Shown: positions 33,339 to 46,557, counted from the stretch's first letter. The stretch is DNA of 64,000 nucleotides from Triticum aestivum (GCF_018294505.1 NC_057796.1:274681079-274745078), one strand, 5' to 3'. Notes: a model not told the origin generated them from the letters alone. Made by a program: numbers and translations.

Positions 33339-35077
33339 TGTTGGGGAACGTAGTAATTCAAAAAAAATCCTACGATCACGCAAGATCTAACTAGGAGATG
33401 CATAGCAACGAGAGGGGAGAGTGTGTCCACGTACCCTCGTAGACCGAAAGCGGAAGCGTTTAGTAACGCGGTTGATGTAGTCGAACGTCCTCACGATCCA
33501 ACCGATCCAAGTACCAAACGTACGGCACCTTCGTGTTCAGCACACGTTCAGCACGATGACGTCCCTCGAGCTCTCGATCCAGCTGAGGACGAGGGAGAGT
33601 TCTATCAGCACGACGGTGTGGTGACGGTGATGATGAAGTTACCGGCGCGGGGCTTCACCTAAGCACTACGACGATATGACCGAGGTGTTAAACCATGGAG
33701 GGGGCACCGCACATGGCTAAGAGATTGTCTGTTGTGCCTTTGGGGTGCCCCTGCCTCCGTATATAAAGGGGGGGACGAGGAGGTGGCCAGCCAAGGGGGG
33801 CGCACCATGGGGGGAGTCCTACTTGGACTCCTAGTCCAAGTAGGATTCGGCCCACCCTCCTTCCTTCCACCGGAGAGGGAGAGGGGAAGGGAGAGAGAGG
33901 GAGAAGGAAAGAGGGGGCCGCCCCCCTCCCGTAGTCCAATTCGGTTTGGGCAAGGAGGGGGAGCGCGCCTCCTCACGTGGCCTTTCTCCTCTGCTCCAAT
34001 ATGGCCCAATAGGCCCAATACTTCCCCCGGGGGGTCCCGGTAACCCCTCGGTACTCCGGTAAAATATCCGAATCACTCAAAACCATTCCGATGACCGAAT
34101 ATAACCTTCCAATATATGAATCTTTACCTCTCGACCATTTCCAGACTCCTCGTCATGTCCGTGATCTCATCTGGGACTCCGAACAAACTTCGGTCATCAA
34201 ATCACATAACTCATAATACAAATCGTCATCGAACGTTAAGTGTGCGGACCCTACGGGTTCGAGAACTATGTAGACATGACCGAGACACATCTCCGGTCAA
34301 TAACCAATAGCGGAACCTGGATGGTCATATTGTCTCCTACATATTCTACGAAGATCTTTATCGGTGAAACCGCATAACAACATACGTCATTCCCTTTGTC
34401 ATCGGTATGTTACTTGCCCGAGATTCGATCGTCGGTATCATCATACCTAGTTCATTCTCATTACCGGCAAGTCTCTTTACTCGTTCCGTAATGCACCATC
34501 CCGTAACTAACTCATTAGTCACATTTCTTGCAAGGCTTATAGTGATGTGCATTACCGAGAGGGCCCAGAGATACCTCTCCGATACACGGAGTGACAAATC
34601 CTAATCTTGTTCTATGCCAACTCAACAAACACCATCGGAGACACCTGTAGAGCATCTTTATAATCACCTAGTTATGTTGTGATGTTTGATAGCACACAAG
34701 GTGTTCCTCCGATATTCAGGAGTTGCATAATCTCATAGTCAGAGGAACATGTATAAGTGATGAAGAAAGCAATAGCAATAAAACTAAACGATCATAATGC
34801 TAAGCTAACGGATTGGTCTTGTCCATCACATCATTCTCTAATGATGTGATCCCGTTCATCAAATGACAACACATGTCTATGGTCAGGAAACTTAACCATC
34901 TTTGATTAACGATCTAGTCTAGTAGAGGCATACTAGGGACACTCTGTTTGTCTATGTATTCACACATGTACTAAGTTTCCGGTTAATACAATTCTAGCAT
35001 GAATAATAAACATTTATCATGATATAAGGAAATATAAATAACAACTTTATTATTGCCTCTAAGGCATATTTCCTTCA
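33339..35077 (-). repeat. 3' LTR of Copia L1 (1.74 kb)
   Basis: Minus-strand start TGAAGGAAATATGCC at 35077, end CGTTCCCCAACA at 33339. It has a TATATA core near 33770. It belongs to the same LTR subfamily as 1-1107. The short ORFs inside are chance. Confidence 0.92.
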
Positions 35078-37209
35078 GTCTCCCACTTGCACTAGAGTCA
35101 ATAATCTAGATTACAAAGTAATGATTCTAACACCCATGGAGTCTTGGTGCTGATCATGTTTTTCTCGTGAGAGAGGCTTAGTCAGCGGGTCTGCAACATT
35201 CAGATCCGTATGTATCTTGCAAATTTCTATGTCTCCCTCCTTGACTTGATCACGGATGGAATTGAAGCGTCTCTTGATGTGTTTGGTTCTCTTGTGAAAT
35301 CTGGATTCCTTCGCCAAGGCAATTGCTCCAGTATTGTCACAAAAGATTTTCATTGGACCCAATGCACTAGGTATTACACCTAGATCGGATATGAACTCCT
35401 TCATCCAGACTCCTTCATTTGTTGCTTCCAAAGCAGCAATGTACTCCGCTTCACACGTAGATCCTGCCACGACGCTCTACTTGGAACTGCACTAACTGAC
35501 AGCTCCACCATTCAAAATAAATACATATCTGGTTTGTGACTTAGAGTCATCCGGATCAGTGTCAAAGCTTGCATCAACGTAACCATTTACGACAAGCTCT
35601 TTGTCACCTCCATAAACGAGAAACATATCCTTAGTCCTTTTTAGGTATTTTAGGATGTTCTTGACCGCTGTCCAGTGATCCACTCCTGGATTACTTTGGT
35701 ACCTCCCTGCTAAACTTATAGCAAGGCACACATCAGGTCTGGTACACAGCATAGCATACTTGATAGAACCTATGGCTGAGGCATAAGGAATGACTTTCAT
35801 TTTTCTCTCTATCTTCTGCAGTGGTCGGGCATTGAGTCTGACTCAACTTCACACCTTGTAACACATGCAAGAACCCTTTCTTTGAATGATCCATTTTGAA
35901 CTTCTTCAAAACTTTATCAAGGTATGTGCTTTGTGAAAGTCCAATAAAGCGTCTTCATCTATCTGTACAGATCTTGATGCCCAGTATATAAGCAGCTTAA
36001 CAGAGGTCTTTCATTGAAAAATTCTTATTCAAGAATCCTTTTATGCTATCCAGAAATTGTGTATTATTTCCAATCAACAATATGTCATCCACATATAATA
36101 TTAGAAATGCTACAGAGCTCCCACTCACTTTCTTGTAAATACAGGCTTCTCCAAAAGTCTGTATAAAACCATATGCTTTGATCACACTATCAAAGCTTAT
36201 ATTCCAATTCCGAGAGGCTTGCACCGGTCCATAAATGGATCGCTGGAGCTTGCACACTTTGTTAGCACCTTTTGGATCGAAAAAATCTTCTGGTTGCATC
36301 ATATACAACTCTTCTTTAAGATATCCATTAAGGAATGCAGTTTTGACATCCATTTGCCAAATTTCATAATCATAAAATGCGGCAATTGCTAACATGATTC
36401 GGACAGACTTAAGCATCACTATGGGTGAGAAAGTCTCATCGTAGTCAACTCCTTGAACTTGTCAAAAACCCTTTGCAACAAGTCGAGCTTTGTAGACAGT
36501 AACATTACCGTCAGCGTCAGTCTTCTTATTGAAGATCCATTTATTCTCTATTGCTTGCCGATCATCGGGCAAGTCAACCAAAGTCCACACTTTGTTCTCA
36601 TACATGGATCCCATCTCAGATTTCATGGCCTCAAGCCATTTCGCGGAATCTGGGCTCATCATCGCTTCCTCATAGTTCGTAGGTTCGTCATGGTCAAGTA
36701 ACATGACCTCCAGAACAGGATTACCGTACCACTCTGGTGCGGATCATACTCTGGTTGACCTACGATGTTCGGTAGTAACTTGATCAGAAGTTTCATGATC
36801 ATCATCATTAGCTTCCTCACTAATTGGTGTCGGAATCACTGAAACAGATTTCTGTGATGAACTAGTTTCCAATTCGGGAGAAGGTACAATTACCTCATCA
36901 AGTTCTACTTTCCTCCCACTCAATTCTTTTGAGAGAAACTCCTTCTCTAGAAAGGATCCATTATTAGCAACGAATATCTTGCCTTCGGATATGTGATAGA
37001 AGGTGTACCCAACAGTCTCCTTTGGGTATCCTATGAAGACACATTTCTCGGATTTTGGTTCAAGCTTATCAGGTTGAAGCTTTTTCACATAAGCATCGCA
37101 GCCCCAAACTTTAAGAAATGACAACTTAGGTTTCTTGCCAAACCACAGTTCATATGGTGTCGTCTCAACGGATTTAGATGGTGCCCTATTTAACGTGAAT
37201 GCAGCCGTC
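35078..37209 (-). pseudogene. Copia L1 pol, C-terminal half (integrase end, RT, RNase H)
   Basis: Next to the LTR is the polypurine tract (minus: GCAAGTGGGAGAC, 35078-35090). Coding on the minus strand runs from 37209: integrase C-terminus (YELWFGKKPKLSFLKVWGC), RT ([25 protein letters not shown] at 36084-36095), then RNase H (STCEAEY, DNTGAIALAKE, ADPLTKPL) ending at 35111. At least four interruptions split it into frames around 36740, 36455, 35995 and 35480-35490. Compared with the young relative L3 it has many substitutions. Confidence 0.88.
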
Positions 37210-38613
37210 TGATAACCCACAAGTATAGGGGATCGCAACAGTTTTCGAGGGTAGAGTATTCAACCCAAATTTATTGATTCGACACAAGGGGAGCCAAAGA
37301 ATATTCTCAAGTATTAGCAACTGAGTTGTCAATTCAGCCACACTTGGATAACTTAGTATCTGCAGCAAAGTATTTAGTAGCAAAGTAATATGATAGTATG
37401 GTAACGGTAACAAAAGTAATATTTTTGGTGTTTTGTAGTGATTGTAACAGTAGCAACGGAAAAGTAAATAAGCGAAGAACAATATATGAAAAGCTCGTGG
37501 GCATTGGATCGGTGATGGAGAATTATGCCGAATGCGGTTCATCATGTAACAATCATAACATAGGGTGACACAGAACTAGCTCCAATTCATCAATGTAATG
37601 TAGGCATGTATTCCGAATATAGTCATACGTGCTTATGGAAAGAACTTGCATGACATCTGTTGTCCTACCCTCCCGTGGCAGCGGGGTCCTAATGGAAACT
37701 AAGGGATATTAAGGCCTCCTTTTAATAGAGAACCGGAAGAAAGCATTAGCACATAGTGAATACATGAACTCCTCAAACTATGGTCATCACTGGGAGTGGT
37801 CCCGATTATTGTCACTTCGGGGTTGCCGAATCATAACACATAGTAGGTGACTATAGACTTGCAAGATAGGATCAAGAACACACATATATTCATGAAAACA
37901 TAATAGGTTCAGATCTGAAATCATGGCACTCGAGCCCTAGTGACAAGCATTAAGCATAGCAAAGTCATAGCAACATCAATCTCAGAACATAGTGGATACT
38001 AGGAATCAAATCCTAACAAAACTAACTCGATTACATGATAGATCTCATCCAACCCATCACCGTCCAGCAAGCCTACGATGGAATTACTCACGCACGGCGG
38101 TGAGAATCATGAAATTGGTGATGGAGGATGTTTGATGATGACGATGGCGACGAATACCCCTCTCCGGAGCCCCGAACGGACTCCATATTAGCCCTCCCGA
38201 GAGGTTTTAGGGCTTGGCGGCGGCTCCATATCGTAAAACGCGATGAATCCTTCTCTTTGACTTTTTTCTCCCCGAAAGTGAATATATGGACTTGGAGTTG
38301 AGGTTGGTGGAGCATCAGGGGGCCCACAAGGTAGGGGGCGCGCCCTAGGGGGGGCAAGCGCGCCCCCACCCTCATGGGCAGGGTGTGAGCCCCCTGACGT
38401 GGATTTTTCTTCTGGTATTTTCTTATTTTCCAAATAGATGTTCCGTGGAGTTTTAGGTCATTCCAAGAACTTTTGTTTCTGCACATAAATAACACCACGA
38501 AAAGTCTGCTGAAAACAACGTCAGTCCGGGTTAGTTCCATTCAAATCATGCAAGTTAGAGTCCAAAACAAGGGCAAAAGTGTTTGGAAAAGTAGATACGA
38601 CGGAGACGTATCA
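37210..38613 (-). repeat. 3' LTR of Gypsy L2 (1.40 kb)
   Basis: Minus-strand start TGATACGTCTCCG at 38613, end GGGTTATCA at 37210. It has a GC-rich self-complementary block (GGCGCGCCC type) at about 38330-38400. It matches the split LTR 45383-46557 / 55350-55590 closely. Confidence 0.9.
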
Positions 38614-40659
38614 ACTCCCCCAAGCTTAAACCTTTGCTTGTCCTCAAGCAATTCAGTTGATAAACTGAAAGTGATAAAGAAAAACTTTTACAAACTCTGT
38701 TTGCTCTTGTTGTTGTAAATATGTAAAGCCAACATTCAAGTTTTCAGCAAAGATTATGACTAACCACATTCATAATAACTCTTAGGTCTCATTTTTACTC
38801 ATATCAATGGCATAATTAACTAGCGAGCAATAATAGTAAATCTCGGATGACAACACTTTCTCAAAACAATCATGATATGATATAACAAGATGGTATCTCG
38901 CTAGCCCTTTCTGAGACCGCAAAACATAAATGCAGAGCACCTTTAAAGATCAAGGACTGACTAGACATTGTAATTCATGGTAAAAGAGATCCAATCATAG
39001 TCATACCCAATATAAATTAATAGTAATGGATGCAAATGACAGCTGCGCTCTCCAGCTAATGCTTTTTAATAAGAGGGTGATGACTCAACATAAAAGTAAA
39101 TAGATAGGCCCTTCACAGAGGGAAGCAGGGATCTGTAGAGGTGCCAGAGCTCGGTTTTGAAATAGAGATAAATAATATTTTGAGCGGCATACTTTCATTG
39201 TCAACATAACAACCAAGAGATGGCGATATCTTCCATGCTACACACATTATAGGCGGTTCCCAAACAGAATGGTAAAGTTTATACTCCCCCTCCACCAACA
39301 AGCATCAATCCATGGCTTGCTCGAAACAACGAGTGCCTCCAACAAGCAACATTCCCAGGGGGAGTTTTTTGCAATTATTTTGATATAGTTTGCATAAAGC
39401 ATGGGACTGGGCATCCCGGTGACCATCCATTTTCTCGTGAATGAGGAGCGGAGTCCACTCCTCTTGAGAATAACCCACCTAGCATGGAAGATACGGGCAG
39501 CCCTAGTTGATACATGAGCTATTCGAGCATACAAAACAGAATGTTTATTTGAAGGTTTAGAGTTTGGCACATACAAATTTACTTGGAACGGCAGGTAGAT
39601 ACCGCATATAGGAAGGTATATTGGACTCATATGGAATAACTTCGGGGTTTAAGGGATTGGATGCACAAGCAGTATTCCCGCTTAGTACAAGTGAAGGCTA
39701 GCAAAAGACTGGGAAGCGACCAACTAGAGAGCGACAACAGTCATGAACATGCATTAAAATTAATAAACATTGAGTACAAGCATGAGTAGGATATAATCCA
39801 CCATGAACATAAATATCGTGAAGGCTATGTTGATTTGTTTTCAACTACATGTGTGAACATGTGCCAAGTCGAGTCACTTAAATCATTCAAAGGAGGATAC
39901 CACCCCATCATACCACATCACAACCATTTTAATAGCATGTTGGCACGCAAGGTAAACCATTATAACTCATAGCTAATCAAGCATGGCACGAGCAACTATG
40001 ATCTCTAATTGTCATTGCAAACATGTTTATTCATAATAAGCTGAATCAGGAATGATGAACTCATCACATTTACAAAAACAAGAGAGGTCGAGTTCATACC
40101 AGCTTTTCTCATCTCAATCAATCCATCATATATCATCATAATTGCCCTTCACTTGCACGACTGAACGATGTGAATAATAATAAGAGTGCACGTGCATTGG
40201 ACTAAGTTGGAATCTGCGAGCATTCAATAAACAGGAGAAGACAAGGCAATATGGGCTCTTGGTTAAATCAACAATAATGCATATAAGAGCCACTTCAACA
40301 ATTTAATCATGGTCTTCTCCTATCGAGCCCCAAAGAAAAGAAAAGAAATAAAACTATTTACACGGGAAAGCTCCCAACAAGCAAGAGAAGAACGGGAAAT
40401 ATTTTTGGGTTTTCTTTTTAATTATTACTACTACAACAAGAAAAGTAAACTAACTAAAACTTACTACTAATTTTTTTTTGGTGTTTCTTAAGATTTATCA
40501 AACACACAAGAAGAAAGCAGGAAAAAGAAAATAAACTAGCATGGATATTAAAGTGAAAGAGTATGAGCACCGACATCTAGCAATGAGTGTGTGAACATAA
40601 ATGTAATGTCGGTGGGAAATACGTACTCCCCCAAGCTTAGGCTTTTGGCCTAAGTTGGT
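38614..40659 (-). other. L2 internal spacer and polypurine tract
   Basis: The polypurine tract (minus AAGCTTGGGGGAGT) lies at 38614-38627 beside the LTR. The following 2 kb is AT-rich with no open frame; a second CTCCCCCAAGCTT copy occurs at 40626-40638, just beyond the end of the second ORF. No gene is seen. Confidence 0.7.
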
Positions 40660-41700
40660 TTATTGCCATGGGTGGCCTGGCGGATATCCATAGTTGTAGC
40701 TGGGGTCGTATTGAGATGAAGAAGACTCTGACTGCCACTGGCTGGCAGTCATCTCCGGATCCCAAAAGTAATCAGACTGTCGTGGAGGCTCAAATTGTGG
40801 CTCCGGCTCCGGGGCTGGTGTAGGGTTCCGGTAAGCGTAAATGGCCGCCCACGGAACGAGATACGGACCTTCATATAAATTAAACAAGGAAGGAGCATGC
40901 AAGGTAATAGTCTCAGGGTGATGTTTATCAAAGAACAATTTGTATTTAAGCTCCCCTTCCTTATTCTTAACAATAAAGTCATGCGCTAACATACTCTTAT
41001 AATCTAAATAAGCATTGGGCAACAATTTTCTTCTTTCTCATAGAGCCTAATAGGTATATTATAATATGCAGCAAGGCGTGAAGCATAAATACCTCCAAAG
41101 ATGAGACCCTTAGTATGGTTCAGACTTAACCGTTTAGCAATAATACCACCCATACTAACAGTGTTATCGGAAAATAAACCATGGAACAAAATGATAATAT
41201 CAGGAACACTAAGGTTTCCACAGTTTCCGCGACCAATCAAGCAACGACTAGCAAATATGGCAAAGTACCGTAAAACAGGAAAATGTATGCTAGTGATTCT
41301 TGCATCGAAAACCTTCCTGGTTTCCCCCACAGTAATGGTGTCAATAAACCCGTCCACATCTTTACGATGTGGTTCATCTAAGGTACCCTCGAAGGGTATT
41401 TTGCAAACCTTGCAAAATTCATCTAGTGGCATCTTCTTAACAACATCATATAAATGAAACTCTACTGAAGGAGGTGATTCCTTAGGAAAATAGTAAAAGT
41501 TTTGCACAAAAGTATTAGTGAGTAAGAGATACTGATGACGTTGGTCGCGGAGGAAATCGGTGAGGCCAGCATTCTCAGCCAATGAATAGAAATCACCATA
41601 AATCCCGGCTTCTCTCAAGAAATCATCGGAAGGCCATTCACACGGCCGGACCTCCGCTGTGCGAGGCAAATTATATTTGGGCCTCTATGCTTCTTCATTT
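40660..41700 (-). pseudogene. L2 second ORF, ATHILA-ORF1/env-position protein
   Basis: On the minus strand about 340 codons are readable: residues such as CEWPSDDFLREAGI, DEFCKVCKIPFEGT, VGETRKVFDARITSIHFP and RCLIGRGNCGN, and a Pro/Glu-Ser tail (PEPEPQFEPP, QYDPSYNYGYPPG). One base shift near 41026 separates the two parts. The start is unclear; an ATG near 41705 is one base out of frame. The IPFEGT and RCLIGR-type motifs resemble the ATHILA ORF-1 family found in Athila-type Gypsy elements, whose function is unknown. Its position in the place of pol or env, separated from gag by about 870 bases, suggests a subgenomic or spliced message. Confidence 0.6.
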
Positions 41701-42536
41701 TGCTTTTCCTTCGAGCTTCAGCTCGATGAGCCCCTCAAAAATCTCTTCATTATTTTCTGAAATATTCTGAAATTTTTAGTAACTTCAAACAAAAGTGAAC
41801 CAAGCTCAGTAAAATTGATAGCAACTACTCCTACAAGTGCCTAGAGACTATATCATGCATTAGAACTACTTGGAACCATATAAATTTGACATGCAAGCTC
41901 AAGAACATGGTCACCTAGGCAGCACAAATTTGCAATGAATAAAGCACTAGAACAAAAACTAATTGGACCAATGGAGGAGTCACATACCAAGGAACAATCT
42001 CCCCAAGCAGTTTTGTGAGAGGTGCTTTGAGCAAGGAGATCGAAAATCACAGCAAAATGAGCTAGAACTCGTGCTTGAGCTGGATGGTGATTTTTTGGGG
42101 AGGAAGAAGAAGTGTGTGGGTGCAGGAATAAGTAGAGGAGGGCCACCGTGGGCCCATGAGGTAGGGGGCGTGCCCAGGGGGTAGGGCGCGCCCTCCACCC
42201 TCGTGGCCAGGTGCTTGCCCCTCCTGCTGTGTTCTCAGTGCCAGATATTCTCAAATATTCTAGAAAAAAATCGTATTCCATTTTCAGGGCATTTGGAGAA
42301 CTTTTATTTTCGGGGTATTTTTATATTGCACAGATAAATCAGAAAACAGACAGAAAAATACTATTTTTTACTTTATTTCAACTAAATAACAGAAAGTAGA
42401 AAGAGGGTACAGAAGGTTGTGCCTTCTAGTTTCATCCATCTCATGCTCATCAAAAGGAATTCACTAACAAGGTTGATCAAGTCTTGTTAACAAACTCATT
42501 CCGAATAACATGGAACCGGAGAAATTTTGAATAACA
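41701..42536 (-). other. L2 inter-ORF region with GC palindrome
   Basis: A non-coding stretch between protease and second ORF. At about 42125-42215 it holds GGTAGGGGGCGTGCCC and GGGCGCGCCC blocks very like the LTR segment at 38330-38400. No RT sequence is seen. It could be the leader of the second ORF. Confidence 0.6.
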
Positions 42537-43163
42537 CTATGTTACCTCAACGGGGATATGCACATCCCCAATAATAAGAATATCATATTTCTTCTTGACA
42601 GTAGGAAGAGGAAATTCAAAACCTCCAAATATAATCGATGGAATTTTTCCAATAGAGTTGATACTATGAACTTGAGGTTGTTTCCTCGGAAAGTGTACCG
42701 TATGCTCATTACCATTAACGTGAAAAGTGACATTGCCTTTGTTGCAATCAATAACAGCCCCTGCAGTATTCAAAAAAGGTCCTCCAAGAATAATAGACAT
42801 ACTATCGTCCTCGGTAATATCAAGAATAACAAAGTCCGTTAAAATAGTAACGTTAGCAACCACAACAGGCACATCCTCACAAATACCGACAGGTATAGCA
42901 GTTGATTTATCAGCCATTTGCAAAGATATTTCAGTAGGTGTCAACTTATTCAAATCAAGTCTACTATATAAAGAGAGAGGCATAACACTAACACCGGCTC
43001 CAAGATCACATAAAGCAGTTTTAACATAGTTTCTTTTAATGGAGCATGGTATAGTAGGTACTCCTGGATCTCCAAGTTTCTTTGGTATTCCACCTTTAAA
43101 AGTATAATTAGCAAGCATGGTGGAAATTTCAGCTTCCGGTATCTTTCTTTTATTTGTAACAAT
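42537..43163 (-). pseudogene. L2 protease (retropepsin-like)
   Basis: A minus-strand frame from 43163 contains IPEAEISTMLANYTFK, then a retropepsin-like core with DLGAGVSVMP (DLGA in place of DTGA/DSGA, as in Athila-type elements) and ILGGPFL. It is in the same frame as gag but separated by an in-frame TAA at 43164-43166. It ends at 42537 without continuing into RT. Confidence 0.75.
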
Positions 43164-45304
43164 TTATTTCATATACTTAGCATAAGGATTCATTTTGAGC
43201 ATATCAGTCAATCGCATACGCAAAAAGATAGGTCTAATCATTTCAGCAAAGCGCTCAAAATCCTCATCATCCTTTTTCTTGAATGGTTTGGGAGGAAAAG
43301 TCATGGGTTTCTGAACCCATGGCTCCCTTTCTTTACCATGTTTCCTAGCAACAAAGTCTCTCTTATCATAACGTTGATTCTTTGATTGTGGGTTCAATAT
43401 CTTATCAACAGCAGGTTCAATCTCTACATCATTACCATGACTAGGTTGAGCATCTACATGAACATCATCATTAACATTTTCACTAGGTTCATGTTCATTA
43501 CCAGATTGTGTTTCAGCATCAGAAATAGAAATATCATTTGGATTCTCAGGTGGTTCAGTAATAGGTTCACTAGAAGCATGCAAAGTCCTATCATTTTTCT
43601 TTTTCTTCTTTTTAGAAGGACTAGGTGCATCAATATTATTTCTCTGAGAATCTTGATCAATTCTCTTAGGGTAGCCTTCAGGATAAAAAGGTTCCCGAGT
43701 CATTCTACCAGTTCTAGTAGCCACTCTAGCAGCATAATCATTTTTCTTATTCATTTCATTGAGCAATTCATTTTGAGCTTTAAGTACTTGTTCTACTTGA
43801 GTGGTAACCATAGAAGCATGTTTACTAATGAGTTTAAGTTCACCTTTAACATTAGCCATATAATCACCCAAGTGTTCAATCATATAAGCATTTTGTTTTA
43901 ATTGTCTACCAAAATAAGCATTGAAATCTTCTTGCTTAACCATAAAGTTATCAAACTCATCCAAGCATTGGCTAGCAATTTTAGTAGGAGGGATTTCAGC
44001 TTTATCATATCTATAGAGAGAATTTACCTTTACTACCTGTGTCGGGTTATCAAGACCATATGTTTCTTCAACAGGCGGTAAATTAAGACCATGTATTTCT
44101 TCAATAGGAGGTAAATTCTTAACATCTTCAGCTTTTATACCTTTTTCTTTCATAGATTTCTTTGCCTCTTGCATATCTTCAGGACTGAGAAATAGAATAC
44201 CTCTCTTCTTAGGAGTTGGTTTAGGAATAGGCTCAGGAGCTGGCTCAGGAAGTGTCCAATTATTTTCATTTGTCAACATATTATTCAATAGAATTTCAGC
44301 TTCATCCGGTGTTCTTTCCCTGAAAACAGAACCAACACAACTATCTAGGTAATCTCTAGAAGCATCGGTTAGTCCATTATAAAAGATATCAAGTATTTCA
44401 TTTTTCTTGAGAGGATGATCAGGCAAAGCATTAAGTAACTTGAGAAGCCTCCCCCAAGCTTGTGGGAGACTCTCTTCTTCAATTTGCACAAAGTTGTATA
44501 TTTCCCTCAAAGCAGCTTGTTTCTTATGAGCAGGGAAATATTTAGCAGAGAAGTAATAAATCATATCCTGGGGGCTACGCACACAACCAGATCAAGAGAA
44601 TTAAACCATATCTTAGCATCACCCTTTAATGAGAACGGAAATATTTTAAGGATATAAAGATAGCGAGATCTGTCATCATTAGTGAACAGGGTGGCTATAT
44701 CATTTAATTTAGTAAGATGTGCCACAACAGTTTCAGATTCATAGCCATGAAAAGGATCAGATTCAACCAAAATAACTATATCAAGATCAACAGAGAATTC
44801 ATAATCCTTATCGGTAACACAGATAGGTGAAGTAGCAAAAGCAGGGTCAGGTTTCATTCTATCATTAAGAGATTGCTGCTTCCATTTAGCTAATAACCTC
44901 TTGAGTTCATATCTATCTTTGCAAGATAAAATAGCTAAAGAAGCTTCTTTATCAAAAACATAACCCTCAGGAATAACAGGCAAGTCTTCATCATCACTTT
45001 CATCAATATAATCAGTTTCAATAATTTCTTTCTCTCTAACCCTAGCAATTTGTTCATCAAGAAATTCACTAAGGGGCACAGTAGTATCAAGCATAGAAGT
45101 AGTCTCATCATAAGTATCATGCATAGCAGAAGTGGCATCATCAATAACATGCGACATATCAGAACGAATAGCAGAAGCAGGTTTAGGTGTCTCAAGCTTA
45201 CTCAAAACAGAAGGTGAATCAAGTGCAGAGCTAGATGGCAGTTCCTTACCTCCCCTCGTAGTCGAGGGATAAATTGTTGTCTTAGCGTCTTTCAAGTTCT
45301 TCAT
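43164..45304 (-). pseudogene. L2 gag
   Basis: The ATG at 45302-45304 starts an acidic N-terminal part (247 codons). The retrotransposon gag domain (SLKGDAKIWFNSL) is then broken by a one-base shift at about 44575-44585. It continues in the next frame (AALREIYNFVQIEEESLPQAWGRL, DEAEILLNNML) for about 470 codons and ends with a Pro/Lys-rich linker and basic clusters (KKKKKKND) at TAA 43164. Gag forms the particle and packages RNA. No CCHC knuckle was found. The frameshift disables this copy. Confidence 0.82.
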
Positions 45305-45348
45305 AGTGACCAGCAGATATAAATCCCAAGTGACTCAAAGAATAGAGC

Positions 45349-45374
45349 TACGCTCCCCGGCAACGGCGCCCGAA
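45349..45374 (-). other. L2 primer-binding site (tRNA-Asp type)
   Basis: Minus strand: GGCGCCGTTGCCGGGGAGC lies about 10 bases inside the 5' LTR end at 45383. It is nearly identical to the TGGCGCCGTTGCCGGGGA site complementary to tRNA-Asp and used by Athila-like elements. Confidence 0.8.
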
Positions 45375-45382
45375 AATAGTCT

Positions 45383-46557
45383 TGATAACCCACAAGTATA
45401 GGGGATCGCAACAATTTTTGAGGGTAGAGTATTCAACCCAAATTTATTGATTCGACACAAGGGGAGCCAAAGAATATTCTCAAGTATTAGCAACTGAGTT
45501 GTCAATTCAGCCACACCTGGATAACTTAGTATCTGCAGCAAAGTATTTAGTAGCAAAGTAATATGATAGTAGTCGTAATGGTAACAAAAGTAAAGGTAGC
45601 AAAAGTAATATTTTTGGTGTTTTGTAGTGATTGTAACAGTAGCAACGGAAAAGTAAATAAGCAAAGAACAATATATGAAAAGCTCGTAGGCATTGGATCG
45701 GAGAATTATGCCGGATGCGGTTCATCATGTAACAATCATAACATAGGGTGACACAGAACTAGCTCCAATTCATCAATGTAATGTAGGCATGTATTCCGAA
45801 TATAGTCATACGTGCTTATGGAAAAGAACTTGCATGACATCTTTTGTCCTACCCTCCCGTGGCAGCGGGGTCCTAACGGAAACTAAGGGATATTAAGGCC
45901 TCCTTTTAATAGAGTACCGGAACAAAGCATTAGCACATAGTGAATACATGAACTCCTCAAACTATGGTCATCACCAGGAGTGGTCCCGATTATTGTCACT
46001 TCGGGGTTGCCGGATCATAACACATAGTAGGTGACTATAGACTTGCAAGATAGGACCAAGAACACACATATATTCATGAAAACATAATAGGTTCAGATCT
46101 GAAATCATGGCACTCGGGCCCTAGTGACAAGCATTAAGCATAGCAAAGTCATAGCAACATCAATCTCAGAACATAGTGGATACTAGGAATCAAACCCTAA
46201 CAAAACTAACTCGATTACATGATAGATCTCATCCAACCCATCACCGTCCAGCAAGCCTACGATGGAATTACTCACGCACGGCGGTGAGCATCATGAAATT
46301 GGTGATGGAGGATGGTTGATGATGACGATGGCAACGAATCCCCCTCTCCGGAGCCCCGAACAGACTCCAGATCAGCCCTCCCGAGAGGTTTTAGGGCTTG
46401 GCGGCGGCTACGTATCGTAAAACGCGATGAATCCTTCTCTCTGATTTTTTTCTCCCCGAAAGTGAATATATGGAGTTGGAGTTGAGGTCGGTGGAGCGTC
46501 AGGGGGCCCACGAGGTAGGGGGCGCGCCCTAGGGGGGGCAGGTGCGCCCCCACCCTC
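45383..46557 (-). repeat. 5' LTR of Gypsy L2, first part (rest at 55350-55590)
   Basis: Corresponds to 37210-38390 of the 3' LTR. It is interrupted at CCCTC (46553-46557) by Copia L3 and resumes at 55350 with ATGGGCAGGGTG to GACGTATCA at 55590, followed by TSD CCGTC. Confidence 0.9.

Noticed and set aside
40660..41700. True envelope protein in L2
   Set aside because: No signal peptide, transmembrane segment or fusion-like region is seen; motifs fit the ATHILA ORF-1 type better.
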